Shown here: positions 26,401 to 34,175 of the stretch, one piece after another | Position numbering within the stretch: the stretch's first letter is position 1 | How the letters are laid out: each line of letters opens with the position of its first letter | Made by a program: the position numbers and the translations under genes | The notes under the pieces: model-generated | The model's input: only the letters and a program-made list of their open reading frames with translations | Told to the model about the DNA's origin: nothing | Database searches by the model: none | Origin: Rhodobacter huangdaonensis | GTDB taxonomy: Bacteria; Pseudomonadota; Alphaproteobacteria; Rhodobacterales; Rhodobacteraceae | NCBI RefSeq assembly: GCF_004022465.1 | Contig: NZ_SAVA01000002.1 | Coordinates: 124,001-188,000, forward strand | Direction: 5' to 3' | DNA length: 64,000 nt

Positions 26401-27295
26401 CTGCGGTCCGGAAGTCGATGCCAAGGGCCATCGCCATCCCCAGAGCGGCCATCGCATTGAGCAGATTATGGCGCCCCGGAACGGCCAGGGACAGCAGTCC
26501 CAGTGCGTTTCCGTGCAGGAAGACGGTGGCGCCTCCCGATCCATCGGGCGCCGCCCGCAACGCATTCCCGTCGCCAAAGCCATATGTCAGGGCCGCACAG
26601 CGCGCCTGGCCCAGGGCGTCGACGACAGCCGGATCGTCGCCGCAGACCACCGCCCGGCCCTCGGGCGGCAGCCGCGACAGGAAGGCCGCAAAGGCGCTTC
26701 TCAATCCGGTCAGCCCGCCATAGTGATCTGCGTGATCGTCATCGAGGTTGGTCACGATGGCATATGTCGGCTGCCACTGCGCCAAAGCGCCATGGGCTTC
26801 GCAGGCTTCGGTCACGAAAGGCGCACCGGGCGCGCCCAGCCGTGCGGGGACAATCTCGGGATCGGCAAAGGATGCCCCCAGCATATAGCCGAAATCGTCT
26901 GGTCCCGCAGCGTGCAGGATCTGGACAAGCATCGCCGTCACCGTCGATTTGCCATGGCTGCCCGCCACGCAGATGCTGCGACGCCCGGAGATCAGCTCGG
27001 CCAGCATCTGCGCGCGGGTCTTGACGGGAATGCCATCGCGCCGCGCCGCCCGCCGTTCCACATGGGTCTCGGGGATGGCCGGGCTTGCCACGATGCACTC
27101 CGCAGCCCGCACGAGGGCGGGATCGGTCCCCGCAAGGACTGCGATCCCCTGTGCCTGCAGCATGGCAAGACGTGCAGGGGCGCAGAGATTGTCGCTGCCG
27201 GTGACGGGGTGTCCTGCCTGCTTAAGCAAGAGCGCCAGAGGCAGCATCCCGCTTCCCCCGACCCCGATCAGGTGCAGCTGCGCGGGGTCAGACAT
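23465..27295 (-). CDS. Mur ligase - adenylation - carrier - thioesterase fusion (NRPS-like)
   Basis: 1276 residues from ATG 27295, with AGGGAG upstream. Residues 1-455 form a full MurC/Mpl-like ligase: HLIGVGGSGM (8-17), P-loop GSHGKST (112-118), TEACE (162-166), NLDDDHADH (183-191), GRHNLLNA (274-281), DDFAHHPTE (325-333). Residues 480-965 are an NRPS adenylation domain: MIFTSGTTGQPKAV (625-638), INAYGPTEAT (758-767), YRTGDR (846-851), NGKRDR (955-960). A carrier domain follows with GIDSL, phosphopantetheine site Ser1013. The thioesterase-like domain (about 1098-1270) has GGNCQGG (1165-1171), a Cys in the nucleophile elbow, and a late His (1246/1248). There is no condensation domain, so the ligase may form the amide bond. 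Known: Mur ligases join amino acids to UDP-MurNAc. Inferred: an activated residue is added to a muropeptide-like substrate. Confidence 0.9.
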   Translation of the reverse strand: MSDPAQLHLIGVGGSGMLPLALLLKQAGHPVTGSDNLCAPARLAMLQAQGIAVLAGTDPALVRAAECIVASPAIPETHVERRAARRDGIPVKTRAQMLAELISGRRSICVAGSHGKSTVTAMLVQILHAAGPDDFGYMLGASFADPEIVPARLGAPGAPFVTEACEAHGALAQWQPTYAIVTNLDDDHADHYGGLTGLRSAFAAFLSRLPPEGRAVVCGDDPAVVDALGQARCAALTYGFGDGNALRAAPDGSGGATVFLHGNALGLLSLAVPGRHNLLNAMAALGMAMALGIDFRTAAGALAEFRGIARRLQRVSTAGQPRIFDDFAHHPTEIAAALAVLRETTQGRLIAILEPQLHSRVTRMALRFAQALKAADRSFILPVAALGESVQAGNGDAALADACRTEGISCQHVSDMSELLLRLQDDLRDDDTLVVMAGASGAALARRLADALSRPPAPLSAPPPAPSILIGERRALPPDLLALVAGHARRQPTAPAVEMGHRRLSYADLVLRTDDLASALAAAGVSAGDSVGVCLGRTVDRVTAFLAILRLGGVFVPLDPALPEERLRYMLETAGARTVVVNAASPALPDIGLGFVNCGQLPDHDDRPAPLWQAKESAADALAYMIFTSGTTGQPKAVEISRGALANYATAASRHFQITPGARVSQISGFGFDVSVGDMAMTLAAGACLVCPTDLQAVPGPPVGRFIAQARLTHLSLTPSALAIIPQAEHPHLTHVIVAGEACPPALVERWGKGRSFINAYGPTEATVEALFAICAPGQPVTIGKPIDNMGACLMDEPLRLAAPGQEGELCLFGPGLARGYRHQPVLSEQQFPVVDLPGRGPTRIYRTGDRAKAGADGGFVCLGRMDSQLKVNGYRIEPGEVEAALCSLPGVSDAAVSLASSAHAPDRLIAHVVMMAGAPAPDPVDLRARLKQLLPSYMVPAVFLPIPGIPRNANGKRDRRALPVPPHLTQPPKARTTATATEAKLMALIDTEAGTDVVAGTRDSLRDAGIDSLSMANLLFAIEDAFGITLDAGFEAGFDTVEVLALMVDARLEAPHVPSSPDIGDALAAKILPHLATWPGRRLGKAGLVRSLGADRPLPKLFWCFQAGHELAQLSESLDDAVSLFGLRSGHLAVEYTADTLKALGRFYADEITSIAPTGPLFLGGNCQGGLVMREAGLELLRQGRNVALTILMEQGRFFHYPGTTLLLFGAGSYLNPYGHIAAPEQLFRTAYPAGHDVEIIPGAHGHYFRPGNVEALAATILRHIDRHRDGGRAS

Positions 27296-27851
27296 CGCCC
27301 AGATCTCCCTTGAGGGCATATTCACTGATTTTTCCCAACTCGGCGAATATGCGCTGCCGGCCCTGCGCTGTCTGCCACCAGGTTTCCGCGGACAGATCGC
27401 CGGGATCTTCCGGGGGGCGGGCAATCAGTCGCACATCGGCCGGGACATGCCGGCGCAGGGTCATGATCGCGCGGCGCATGTGAAAGGGCTTGGCGCAGAC
27501 GGCAAGACTGCGGACCTTTGCCCAGCCCAGCTCTTCCTCGATCAGAGCTGCGCCGAAAGCCGCGTTCTCGGCGGTATTGCGGGCGGATTTCTCCAGCATC
27601 AGCGCGCTTTCCGCCACGCCCGAGGCAAGCGCGTGATCGCGGTAAAAGGACCATTCCGCCGATCCATCGACAGCAGTGCCAGCGCCCGAGATCAACAGTT
27701 TCGGCGCCAGCCCCGCCTTGTAGAGGGCAATCGCCGGGTGGATGCTGCTGATCGTCGGGCTACAGAAAACGAATGCCAGATCCACAGCTTCCGGGCGGCA
27801 TTTCTTGAACAGGAAGGCGCTGATGGCTGTGCGGCTGTCATATGGATCCAT
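27288..27851 (-). CDS. DUF218 (YdcF/SanA/ElyC-like) protein
   Basis: 187 residues, ATG 27851 with GAGG upstream. The DUF218 pattern is clear: IHPAIALYKAGLAPKLLISGAG, then EKSARNTAENA (conserved nucleotide/ligand loop) and VCAKPFHMRRAIMTLRR. Unlike SanA or ElyC there is no N-terminal membrane anchor, so it is probably cytoplasmic. Family members affect peptidoglycan or lipid-carrier homeostasis, but their chemistry is unsettled. It is the first gene of the three-gene operon and overlaps the start of the Mur-ligase/NRPS fusion by 8 bp, implying translational coupling. Confidence 0.83.
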   Translation of the reverse strand: MDPYDSRTAISAFLFKKCRPEAVDLAFVFCSPTISSIHPAIALYKAGLAPKLLISGAGTAVDGSAEWSFYRDHALASGVAESALMLEKSARNTAENAAFGAALIEEELGWAKVRSLAVCAKPFHMRRAIMTLRRHVPADVRLIARPPEDPGDLSAETWWQTAQGRQRIFAELGKISEYALKGDLGDV

Positions 27852-28202
27852 CCCGCGTTCCTCAATTTGTGCTAGCTTTTCAAGGGGCTGACTTTAAGCG
27901 ATATCCACCTTGGGGCAATCGAAAACGCTTGCTGTAGCGTGGCGTCGATATTGGCCGCCCCTCGACCGCATCTGCGCTGCAAAGGTCCGCTTCCGCCCTT
28001 GGCGGCCATCCCGAAGGGGGCGGCCGGCTGGGGCCATCATCAGGCGGAGTGGCGGGCCGGGAACGGCCTGTCTCTGACCGGCGCGGCACTGGCAGTTTGT
28101 GGAGGGATAGGGGCGGATTCTCAGGAAAGCGCCCCACGCGCTGGTTTTTCATGGGGGACGTTTCAAGTAAGTATACAATTTTTATTGGGATTTTTTGAGA
28201 GC
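27852..28202. other. upstream region of the DUF218 operon, up to tRNA-Ile
   Basis: 351 bp without a convincing gene. It should hold the operon promoter, but I cannot choose a clear -35/-10 pair. A short AT-rich block (about 28157-28200) sits next to the 3' end of tRNA-Ile and could mark the junction of the accessory region. The minus-strand frame 27880-28236 runs through the tRNA and is not credible. Confidence 0.5.
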
Positions 28203-28278
28203 TGGTAGGCCCGGAGGGACTCGAACCCCCAACCAAGGCGTTATGAGCGCCCTGCTCTGACCATTGAGCTACAGGCCC
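28203..28278 (-). tRNA. tRNA-Ile2 (CAT anticodon, lysidine type)
   Basis: A 76-nt cloverleaf with encoded CCA. Acceptor GGGCCTG, anticodon loop CTCATAA, T-arm GGGGGTTCGAGTCCCTC. CAT could mean Met or Ile. C4-G69 and C5-G68 in the acceptor stem, and the following CTTGGTT, resemble tRNA-Ile2, the TilS substrate, rather than elongator tRNA-Met. The 3' end faces the accessory region. Confidence 0.85.
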
Positions 28279-28358
28279 AGCATGGGTTTCCGTCTATCAC
28301 GGCGACTGCGAGCGTCAAGGAATGCCTGCACCGGGAGGCGCGGATTTGCGGCCGGCGA

Positions 28359-28607
28359 TCAGCTCCGGCACGCCGGCGTGGCGCGATCGAAGACCGAACT
28401 GCAGGAGGTGGCGGCCGAATCTCGTGCCGGCCGGCTTGCACCTTCCTCTCGGGGGCCGCCCTGTGTGCCAACGGACCGGTCGGGCGGTGTCGTCTCCTCC
28501 CGCACCACGGGGGAGGGCTCGCCCACCGGCGCGGTGACGCCGCCGGCAAGAACCGCGGAGCCGGTGCCGGCGATCACGAGCAGGGTTGCAAAGGCGATGT
28601 GTTTCAT
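28359..28607 (-). CDS. small exported protein, possibly truncated
   Basis: 82 residues from ATG 28607, with GAGGACAGG just upstream. The N-terminus MKHIAFATLLVIAGTGSAVLA is a good signal peptide, followed by GGVTAPVGEPSPVV. Rhodobacterales have short proteins beginning this way that end in a Gly-rich membrane segment; here the second part is instead Arg/Ser/Pro-rich and low in complexity. It may therefore be a frameshifted relic. Function unknown. Confidence 0.45.
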   Translation of the reverse strand: MKHIAFATLLVIAGTGSAVLAGGVTAPVGEPSPVVREETTPPDRSVGTQGGPREEGASRPARDSAATSCSSVFDRATPACRS

Positions 28608-28830
28608 CCTGTCCTCGAAATGATGCGCGCATGGCGGGGCGGCTTCGAGCTCCCCTGATGCGCTCCTGAAATCCCCGTGACCCTAGCGGCGGCGCGCCTT
28701 GCTGCGCAAGGTGGCACGAGGGCTGAGCACGGCGGCGGAGATTGTGCCGCAGGGGCAGGCGGGACGATTGCCCCTGCGCCGCGAACGCGATAAAGGCAGG
28801 GCGAAACCTGTCGCGAACCCGGAGCCTGCC

Positions 28831-29877
28831 ATGACCGACACGAAACCCGGCCTGACCTATGCCGATGCAGGGGTGGACATCGATGCGGGCAATGCGCTCG
28901 TCGAACGGATCAAGCCGGCGGCGAAACGCACGACCCGGTCGGGCACGATGTCGGGGCTTGGCGGCTTCGGCGCGCTCTTCGATCTGAAGGCCGCGGGCTA
29001 CAATGACCCGATCCTCGTTGCCGCGACCGATGGGGTCGGCACGAAACTCCGCATCGCCATCGACACCGGCAACGTCGACACGATCGGCATCGACCTGGTC
29101 GCGATGTGCGTCAACGACCTCGTCTGCCAGGGTGCCGAGCCGCTGCTGTTCCTCGACTATTTCGCCACCGGCAAGCTCGATGTCGATCAGGCCACCCGGA
29201 TCATCGAGGGCATCGCCGAGGGCTGTGCGCAGTCGGGCTGCGCGCTCATTGGCGGCGAGACCGCAGAGATGCCCGGCATGTATGCGAAGGACGATTTCGA
29301 CCTCGCGGGCTTTGCCGTCGGCGCGATGGAGCGCGGCGCGGATCTGCCGGCGGGGGTGAGCGAGGGCGACGTTCTGCTTGGTCTCGGCTCGAACGGCGTG
29401 CATTCGAACGGCTACAGCTTCGTGCGCAAGGTGGTCGAGCTTTCGGGCCTCGGCTGGCAGGCAGATTGCCCCTTCGCCGAGGGCAGCCTCGGCGCCGCGC
29501 TGCTCGCGCCGACCCGGCTTTACGTCAGGCAGGCCCTCAAGGCGGTGCGGGCGGGCGGCGTGCATGCGCTTGCTCATATCACCGGCGGCGGGCTGACCGA
29601 GAACCTGCCGCGCGTGCTGCCCGAGGGGCTGGGCGCGAGCATCGACCTGTCGTCGTGGCAGCTGCCGGGCGTGTTCCGCTGGCTTGCCGAGACCGCGCAG
29701 ATGGCCGAGCCGGAACTGCTGAAAACCTTCAACTGCGGCATCGGCATGATCGCCGTCGTCGCTGCCGACCGCGCCGCCGAGCTGAAGGCGCTGTTCGAGG
29801 CCGAGGGCGAGACGGTCACCGTGATCGGCACCGTCACCACCGGGCAGGGCGTCGCCTACACGGGCGCGCTTCTGTGA
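28831..29877 (+). CDS. purM: phosphoribosylformylglycinamidine cyclo-ligase
   Basis: 348 residues; AIR synthetase converts FGAM to AIR in purine synthesis using ATP. TYADAGVDIDAGNALVERIK is the standard N-terminus, with AATDGVGTKLR (ATP/metal loop), GGETAEMPGMY and the C-terminal FNCGIGMIAVV. The ATG at 28831 matches the family start. The stop overlaps the GTG start of purN (GTGA), making a purMN operon. Confidence 0.97.
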   Translation: MTDTKPGLTYADAGVDIDAGNALVERIKPAAKRTTRSGTMSGLGGFGALFDLKAAGYNDPILVAATDGVGTKLRIAIDTGNVDTIGIDLVAMCVNDLVCQGAEPLLFLDYFATGKLDVDQATRIIEGIAEGCAQSGCALIGGETAEMPGMYAKDDFDLAGFAVGAMERGADLPAGVSEGDVLLGLGSNGVHSNGYSFVRKVVELSGLGWQADCPFAEGSLGAALLAPTRLYVRQALKAVRAGGVHALAHITGGGLTENLPRVLPEGLGASIDLSSWQLPGVFRWLAETAQMAEPELLKTFNCGIGMIAVVAADRAAELKALFEAEGETVTVIGTVTTGQGVAYTGALL

Positions 29878-30461
29878 AACGCGTCGCGATCCTGATCTCG
29901 GGGGGCGGGTCGAACATGCTCCGCCTCGTCGAGACGATGCAGGCCGAGGGCTATGCGGCGCCGGTGCTCGTCGCCTCGAACGACCCGGGGGCTGCGGGGC
30001 TCGTGAAGGCCGCGGCGAAGGGGGTGCCGACCGTCGCCGTCGATCACCGCCCCTTCGGCAAGGATCGCGCCGCCTTCGAGGCGGAACTGCTGAAACCGCT
30101 GCTGGCGGCCGCGCCCGACGTGCTCTGCCTTGCGGGCTTCATGCGGGTGCTGACGCCCGGCTTCGTCACCCGCTTTGCCGGGCGGATGCTGAACATCCAC
30201 CCCTCGCTTTTGCCGAAATACCCGGGGCTGCACACCCATCAGCGCGCGCTTGATGCCGGCGACGCCGAGGCCGGCTGCACCGTGCACGAGGTCACCCCGG
30301 TGCTCGACGACGGTCCGATCCTTGGTCAGGCGCGGGTGCCGGTGCTGCCGGGCGACGATGCCGAGATGCTGGCCGCGCGGGTGCTGACGATGGAGCATCA
30401 GCTTTACCCGGCCGTGCTGCGCCGCTTCGTCGCGGGCGACCGGACGCCGGTTCTGCTCTGA
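29874..30461 (+). CDS. purN: phosphoribosylglycinamide formyltransferase
   Basis: 195 residues from a GTG start overlapping the purM stop. It transfers the formyl group from 10-formyl-THF to GAR. Visible motifs are AILISGGGSNM (phosphate loop), the catalytic RMLNIHPSLLPKYPGLHTH with Asn and His, and the following GCTVHEVTPVLDDGPIL with the catalytic Asp. A strong hairpin terminator lies 62 bp downstream. Confidence 0.96.
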   Translation: MKRVAILISGGGSNMLRLVETMQAEGYAAPVLVASNDPGAAGLVKAAAKGVPTVAVDHRPFGKDRAAFEAELLKPLLAAAPDVLCLAGFMRVLTPGFVTRFAGRMLNIHPSLLPKYPGLHTHQRALDAGDAEAGCTVHEVTPVLDDGPILGQARVPVLPGDDAEMLAARVLTMEHQLYPAVLRRFVAGDRTPVLL

Positions 30462-30523
30462 CGCACCCGGCCGCAAGCCCGGCGCCTCCGGCGGAGGTAT
30501 TTTCGGCAAGATGAAAGCCCATC

Positions 30524-30554
30524 GCCCGGTCCTTTTGCGACCGGGCTTTTTCTT
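30524..30554 (+). terminator. rho-independent terminator after purMN
   Basis: Stem GCCCGGTC/GACCGGGC (30524-30531, 30539-30546), loop CTTTTGC, followed by TTTTTCTT. Upstream at about 30486-30516 is one arm of the dispersed repeat containing GGTATTTTCGGCAAGATGAA. Confidence 0.85.
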
Positions 30555-30713
30555 GGCCCAAATCCTCCCGCCGGAGGCTCCCGGCCGCATCGCGGGCCCT
30601 GCCGGGGCAGGTATTTGCACCGAAGGCCCCGCAAGCGCCTTTTCTTTCCGCTGACGACTCCCTAAAGGTCGGAAAACAACGGAGTGCGGGATGACCCCGC
30701 GGACAGGACGCCG

Positions 30714-31871
30714 ATGCAGACCATCACCACCACCGAAGCCCTCGCCGAATTCTGCGCGAAGGCGAAAGCCCAGCCCTACGTCACCGTCGACACCGAGTTC
30801 CTGCGCGAGCGCACCTACTGGTCGAAGCTGTGCCTCGTGCAACTTGCGATCCCGCCGGCCAAGGACGGCGAGGCGGTGCTTGTCGACCCGCTGGCCGAGG
30901 GGCTCTCGCTCGAGCCGCTCTATGATCTCTTCCGCCACGAGGCGACGGTGAAGGTCTTTCATGCCGCGCGTCAGGATCTCGAGATCTTCTTCGTCGATGC
31001 GGGCCTCTTCCCGAAGCCGCTCTTCGACACCCAGGTCGCCGCGATGGTGTGCGGTTTCGGCGAGCAGGTGGGCTACGAGACGCTGGTGAAGAAGATCGCG
31101 CGCCAGGCGCTCGACAAGACCTCGCGCTTCACCGACTGGTCGCGCCGTCCGCTCACCGACGCGCAGAAGGTCTATGCCGTTGCCGACGTCACCCATCTGC
31201 GGGTGATCTACGAATTCCTGTCGAAGGAACTGGAGAAGTCGGGGCGCCATGTCTGGGTCGAGGAGGAGGAGGCGATCCTGCTCTCGCCCGACACCTATAC
31301 CACGCTGCCCGAAGACGCCTGGCAGCGGGTGAAGACCCGCACCACCTCGGGCCGGTTCCTGGCCGTGGTGCGCGAGCTTGCCCGCTTCCGCGAGGGCTAT
31401 GCGCAGAACAAGAACATCCCGCGCTCGCGCATCTTCAAGGACGACGCGCTGCTCGAGCTCGCCTCGACCCGGCCGACCACGCTTGACGAGCTTGGCAAGT
31501 CGCGGCTTCTGCTGCGCGAGGCGCGGCGGGGCGAGATCGCCGAGGGCATCATCACCGCGGTGAAGGCCGCGCTCGAGATGGCGCCGGAGAATTACCCGCA
31601 TGTTCCCGACGAGCAGCACCAGCTGCAGGTGAACACCGCGCTCGCCGACCTGCTGCGCGTGCTGCTGAAGGCGAAATCCGAGGAGACCGGTGTTGCCGCG
31701 AAGCTGATCGCCACCTCGTCGGATCTCGACCGCATTGCCGCGGGCAAGCGCGACGTGCCGGCGCTGACCGGCTGGCGTGCCGATGTCTTCGGCCGCGATG
31801 CGCTGCGTCTGGCGAAGGGCGAGATCGGCCTCACCGCCTCGGGCGGGGCGGTGCGCGTCGTCGTGGTGTAA
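30714..31871 (+). CDS. rnd: ribonuclease D
   Basis: 385 residues; a 3'-5' exoribonuclease for tRNA and small stable RNA maturation. The DEDD nuclease motifs are VTVDTEFLRE, FHAARQDLEIF, FDTQVAAM and YAVADVTHLRVIY. An HRDC domain follows (about 205-285). The ATG at 30714 with AGGACG upstream is preferred over the in-frame GTG at 30684. Confidence 0.94.
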   Translation: MQTITTTEALAEFCAKAKAQPYVTVDTEFLRERTYWSKLCLVQLAIPPAKDGEAVLVDPLAEGLSLEPLYDLFRHEATVKVFHAARQDLEIFFVDAGLFPKPLFDTQVAAMVCGFGEQVGYETLVKKIARQALDKTSRFTDWSRRPLTDAQKVYAVADVTHLRVIYEFLSKELEKSGRHVWVEEEEAILLSPDTYTTLPEDAWQRVKTRTTSGRFLAVVRELARFREGYAQNKNIPRSRIFKDDALLELASTRPTTLDELGKSRLLLREARRGEIAEGIITAVKAALEMAPENYPHVPDEQHQLQVNTALADLLRVLLKAKSEETGVAAKLIATSSDLDRIAAGKRDVPALTGWRADVFGRDALRLAKGEIGLTASGGAVRVVVV

Positions 31872-31879
31872 GACCTCGA

Positions 31880-31901
31880 GGGCCCGGCGCCGACCGGGCC
31901 C
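31880..31901. terminator. hairpin between convergent rnd and hisC
   Basis: GGGCCCGG and CCGGGCCC arms with loop CGCCGA, placed between two converging stops. There is no T-run, so the terminator call is tentative. Confidence 0.45.
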
Positions 31902-31910
31902 CCATGCCGC

Positions 31911-32972
31911 TCAGGCGGCGGTGATCGCGTCGACCTCGGCAAGCAGGCGGTCGCATTCGGCGGCGGTGCCGATCGAGATCCGCAGCCAGTCCCGCGTCCG
32001 CCCCTTGGCGAAATGCCGCACCAGGATGCCGCGCACGCGCAGCGCCTGCAGCATCTCGGCCGCGCCGATGCCCGAGGGCGCCGCAAAGACAAAGTTCGCC
32101 GCCGAGGGCAGCACCGCAAAGCCGCGGGCCTGAAGCCGCTCGGTCAGCCGGTCGCGATCGGCCATCACCTTGTGCCGCGTCTCGTCGAACCAGGCCGTAT
32201 CCTCCCAGGCGGCGAGCGCGCCCGCGAGCGCCAGCCGGTCGAGCGGGTAGGAGTTGAAGCTGTCCTTGATCCGCGTGAGCCCCTCGATCAGCGCCGGCTG
32301 GCCCACGGCAAAGCCCACCCGCAGCCCGGCGAGGCTGCGCGACTTCGAGAAGGTCTGCACCACCAGCAGGTTGTCGTAGCGCGCGACCAGCGGCACCATG
32401 CTGTCGGCGCCGAAATCGACATAGGCCTCGTCGACCAGCACCACGACATCGGGGTTCGCCTGCAGCACCCGCTCGATCGCGGCCACGGGCAGGGCGATGC
32501 CGGTCGGCGCGTTCGGATTGGCGATCACGATGCCGGCGCAGGGGCCCGCGAGCGCGTCGACGTCGAGGCTGAAATCGGCGCGAAGCGGCACCTGCCGGAA
32601 CGGGATGCCGTAGAGCGTGCAATAGGTCGGGTAGAAGCTGTAGGTCACGTCGGGGAAGAGCAGTTCGCCCTTGCCGCGGAAGAAGGCGTGGAAGGCATGG
32701 GCCAGCACCTCGTCCGAGCCGTTGCCGGCAAAGACATGATTGGCGCCAAGGCCGAAGCGCGCGCCGATCGCGGTGCGCAGCGCCGCCGCCGTCGGGTCGG
32801 GGTAAAGCCGCAGCGCGTCGCCGGTCGCGGCCCCGATCGCCTCGATCGCGCGGGGCGAGGGGCCATAGGGGTTCTCGTTGGTGTTGAGCTTGACGAAGGT
32901 GCGGTCCGTCGGCTGCTCGCCCGGCGTGTAGGGAACGAGTGCCGCGACCCCCGGGCTCCAGAACCTGCTCAT
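31911..32972 (-). CDS. hisC: histidinol-phosphate aminotransferase
   Basis: 353 residues; a class I/II PLP aminotransferase of histidine synthesis. LNTNENPYGPSP near the N-terminus is the HisC signature; NPNAPTGIALP, LVDEAYVDFG and the PLP-lysine segment TFSKSRSLAGLRVGF follow. It is single and convergent with rnd. Paralogues acting on aromatic amino acids look similar, so substrate assignment rests on the overall family match. Confidence 0.9.
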   Translation of the reverse strand: MSRFWSPGVAALVPYTPGEQPTDRTFVKLNTNENPYGPSPRAIEAIGAATGDALRLYPDPTAAALRTAIGARFGLGANHVFAGNGSDEVLAHAFHAFFRGKGELLFPDVTYSFYPTYCTLYGIPFRQVPLRADFSLDVDALAGPCAGIVIANPNAPTGIALPVAAIERVLQANPDVVVLVDEAYVDFGADSMVPLVARYDNLLVVQTFSKSRSLAGLRVGFAVGQPALIEGLTRIKDSFNSYPLDRLALAGALAAWEDTAWFDETRHKVMADRDRLTERLQARGFAVLPSAANFVFAAPSGIGAAEMLQALRVRGILVRHFAKGRTRDWLRISIGTAAECDRLLAEVDAITAA

Positions 32973-33049
32973 GCTGTGCCTCCGCTTGTGGCCGTATCGG
33001 GCCGCAACCTAGCGCAGGCCCGGCACCGCGACCATGGCGAAATCGGCGC

Positions 33050-33544
33050 TCAGCGGCTGATCGAGCGCTCGTTCTGCGCGCCGATCACCACGATCTTGTG
33101 GGTATCGGCAAGGCGGGTGTTGTTGATGAAGGCCGCCGCCGTCACCGTGCGCGAGCCGGCGTTCATCACCCGCTGCGCAGCCGGCGAGCCGGGTTCGGGC
33201 GGGGCGATGACGAAGCGGTAGGTGATGACGCCATCGACCGGGCGGCCGTCGTCATCGGCCTCGAGCGCGGCGCCCCACCACCCTTGCGTCGGCGGCAGGC
33301 CGGTGACCGAGACGATCGCGCCGGTGGGGGTGCGCTTGATCTCGAGTGTGCTGACATCGGCCACGAGGGTGCGGTGATCGGCCTTGGCCTTGAGATAGCC
33401 CGTCTTCGGTTCGAGCGTCTGCACCTGTTCGGATTTGCCGAACCAGTTCCGCGGATTCACCCGGCTTTCCTTCCAGCCGCCGCAACCGGCGAGCGCGACG
33501 GAAAGGGCGAGCGGAAGGACGAGGGCGGGGCGAAGCGGTTTCAT
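33050..33544 (-). CDS. putative lipoprotein
   Basis: 164 residues from ATG 33544. The signal peptide ends in the lipobox LSVALAGC with Cys at about residue 22, so the protein is probably anchored to the outer membrane. The mature part (GYLKAKADHRTLVADVSTLEIKR, then a beta-rich stretch) resembles conserved Rhodobacterales lipoproteins of unknown role. Confidence 0.75.
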   Translation of the reverse strand: MKPLRPALVLPLALSVALAGCGGWKESRVNPRNWFGKSEQVQTLEPKTGYLKAKADHRTLVADVSTLEIKRTPTGAIVSVTGLPPTQGWWGAALEADDDGRPVDGVITYRFVIAPPEPGSPAAQRVMNAGSRTVTAAAFINNTRLADTHKIVVIGAQNERSISR

Positions 33545-33681
33545 GGCGTCTCCGGACTGGTGCGCGCGGCGGGCGTGCGCTTTGCCCTTGGGTAGCCGAT
33601 CGCGGGGCTTTTGAAAAGCCGCCACTGGACCCTTCCGGCGCGCAGGGGTAGGCAGGGGAAAACCCGTGCAAGGAGGGGACC

Positions 33682-34110
33682 ATGGCCAGCGCCGCCTTCG
33701 AGGAGATCGCCGAAACCTTCGACTTCCTGGATGACTGGGAAGACCGCTACCGGCATGTGATCGAGCTGGGCAAGGCGCTGCCGGACATGGACCCGGCGCT
33801 GAAAGTGCCGGCGACCAAGGTCGAGGGCTGTGCAAGCCAGGTCTGGCTCTTGCCGCGGATCGCGGGCACCGGCCCCGCCGCGCGTTTCGACTTCGAGGGC
33901 GAGTCGGATGCGATGATCGTCGAGGGGCTGATCGCGATCCTGCACGCGCTCTATTCGGGGCTGAGCGTGGCCGAGGTGACGCGGGTCGACGCCAGGGCCG
34001 AGCTTGGCCGGCTCGGGCTGAACGAGCATCTGAGCCAGCAGCGCTCGAACGGGCTTGCGGCGATGGTCGAACGGATCCGCAAGCTCGCGGCCGAGGCTGC
34101 GGCCGGCTGA
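33682..34110 (+). CDS. sufE: cysteine desulfuration protein SufE
   Basis: 142 residues preceded by AGGAGGGG. SufE accepts sulfane sulfur from SufS and passes it to the Fe-S scaffold. The acceptor Cys is in KVEGCASQVW (about residue 50). It stands apart from a suf operon. Confidence 0.95.
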   Translation: MASAAFEEIAETFDFLDDWEDRYRHVIELGKALPDMDPALKVPATKVEGCASQVWLLPRIAGTGPAARFDFEGESDAMIVEGLIAILHALYSGLSVAEVTRVDARAELGRLGLNEHLSQQRSNGLAAMVERIRKLAAEAAAG

Positions 34111-34146
34111 GCGGGCAGGGGGCGCCCCCGGCCGATCTGCGGACTG

Positions 34147-34175
34147 AAAAACGGGGGGGCTGGCCCCCCGTTCTC
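34147..34175. terminator. bidirectional terminator between sufE and the J-domain gene
   Basis: AACGGGGGG and CCCCCCGTT arms (34150-34158, 34164-34172) with loop GCTGG. AAAA precedes and TTCTCATTT follows, so it can serve both converging genes. Confidence 0.8.

Noticed and set aside
4594..28202. Attachment-site duplications of the flanking tRNA genes.
   Set aside because: No second copy of either tRNA 3' end was found in the region, and no integrase gene.
27880..28236. Open frame upstream of the DUF218 operon.
   Set aside because: It begins inside tRNA-Ile and has no family likeness.
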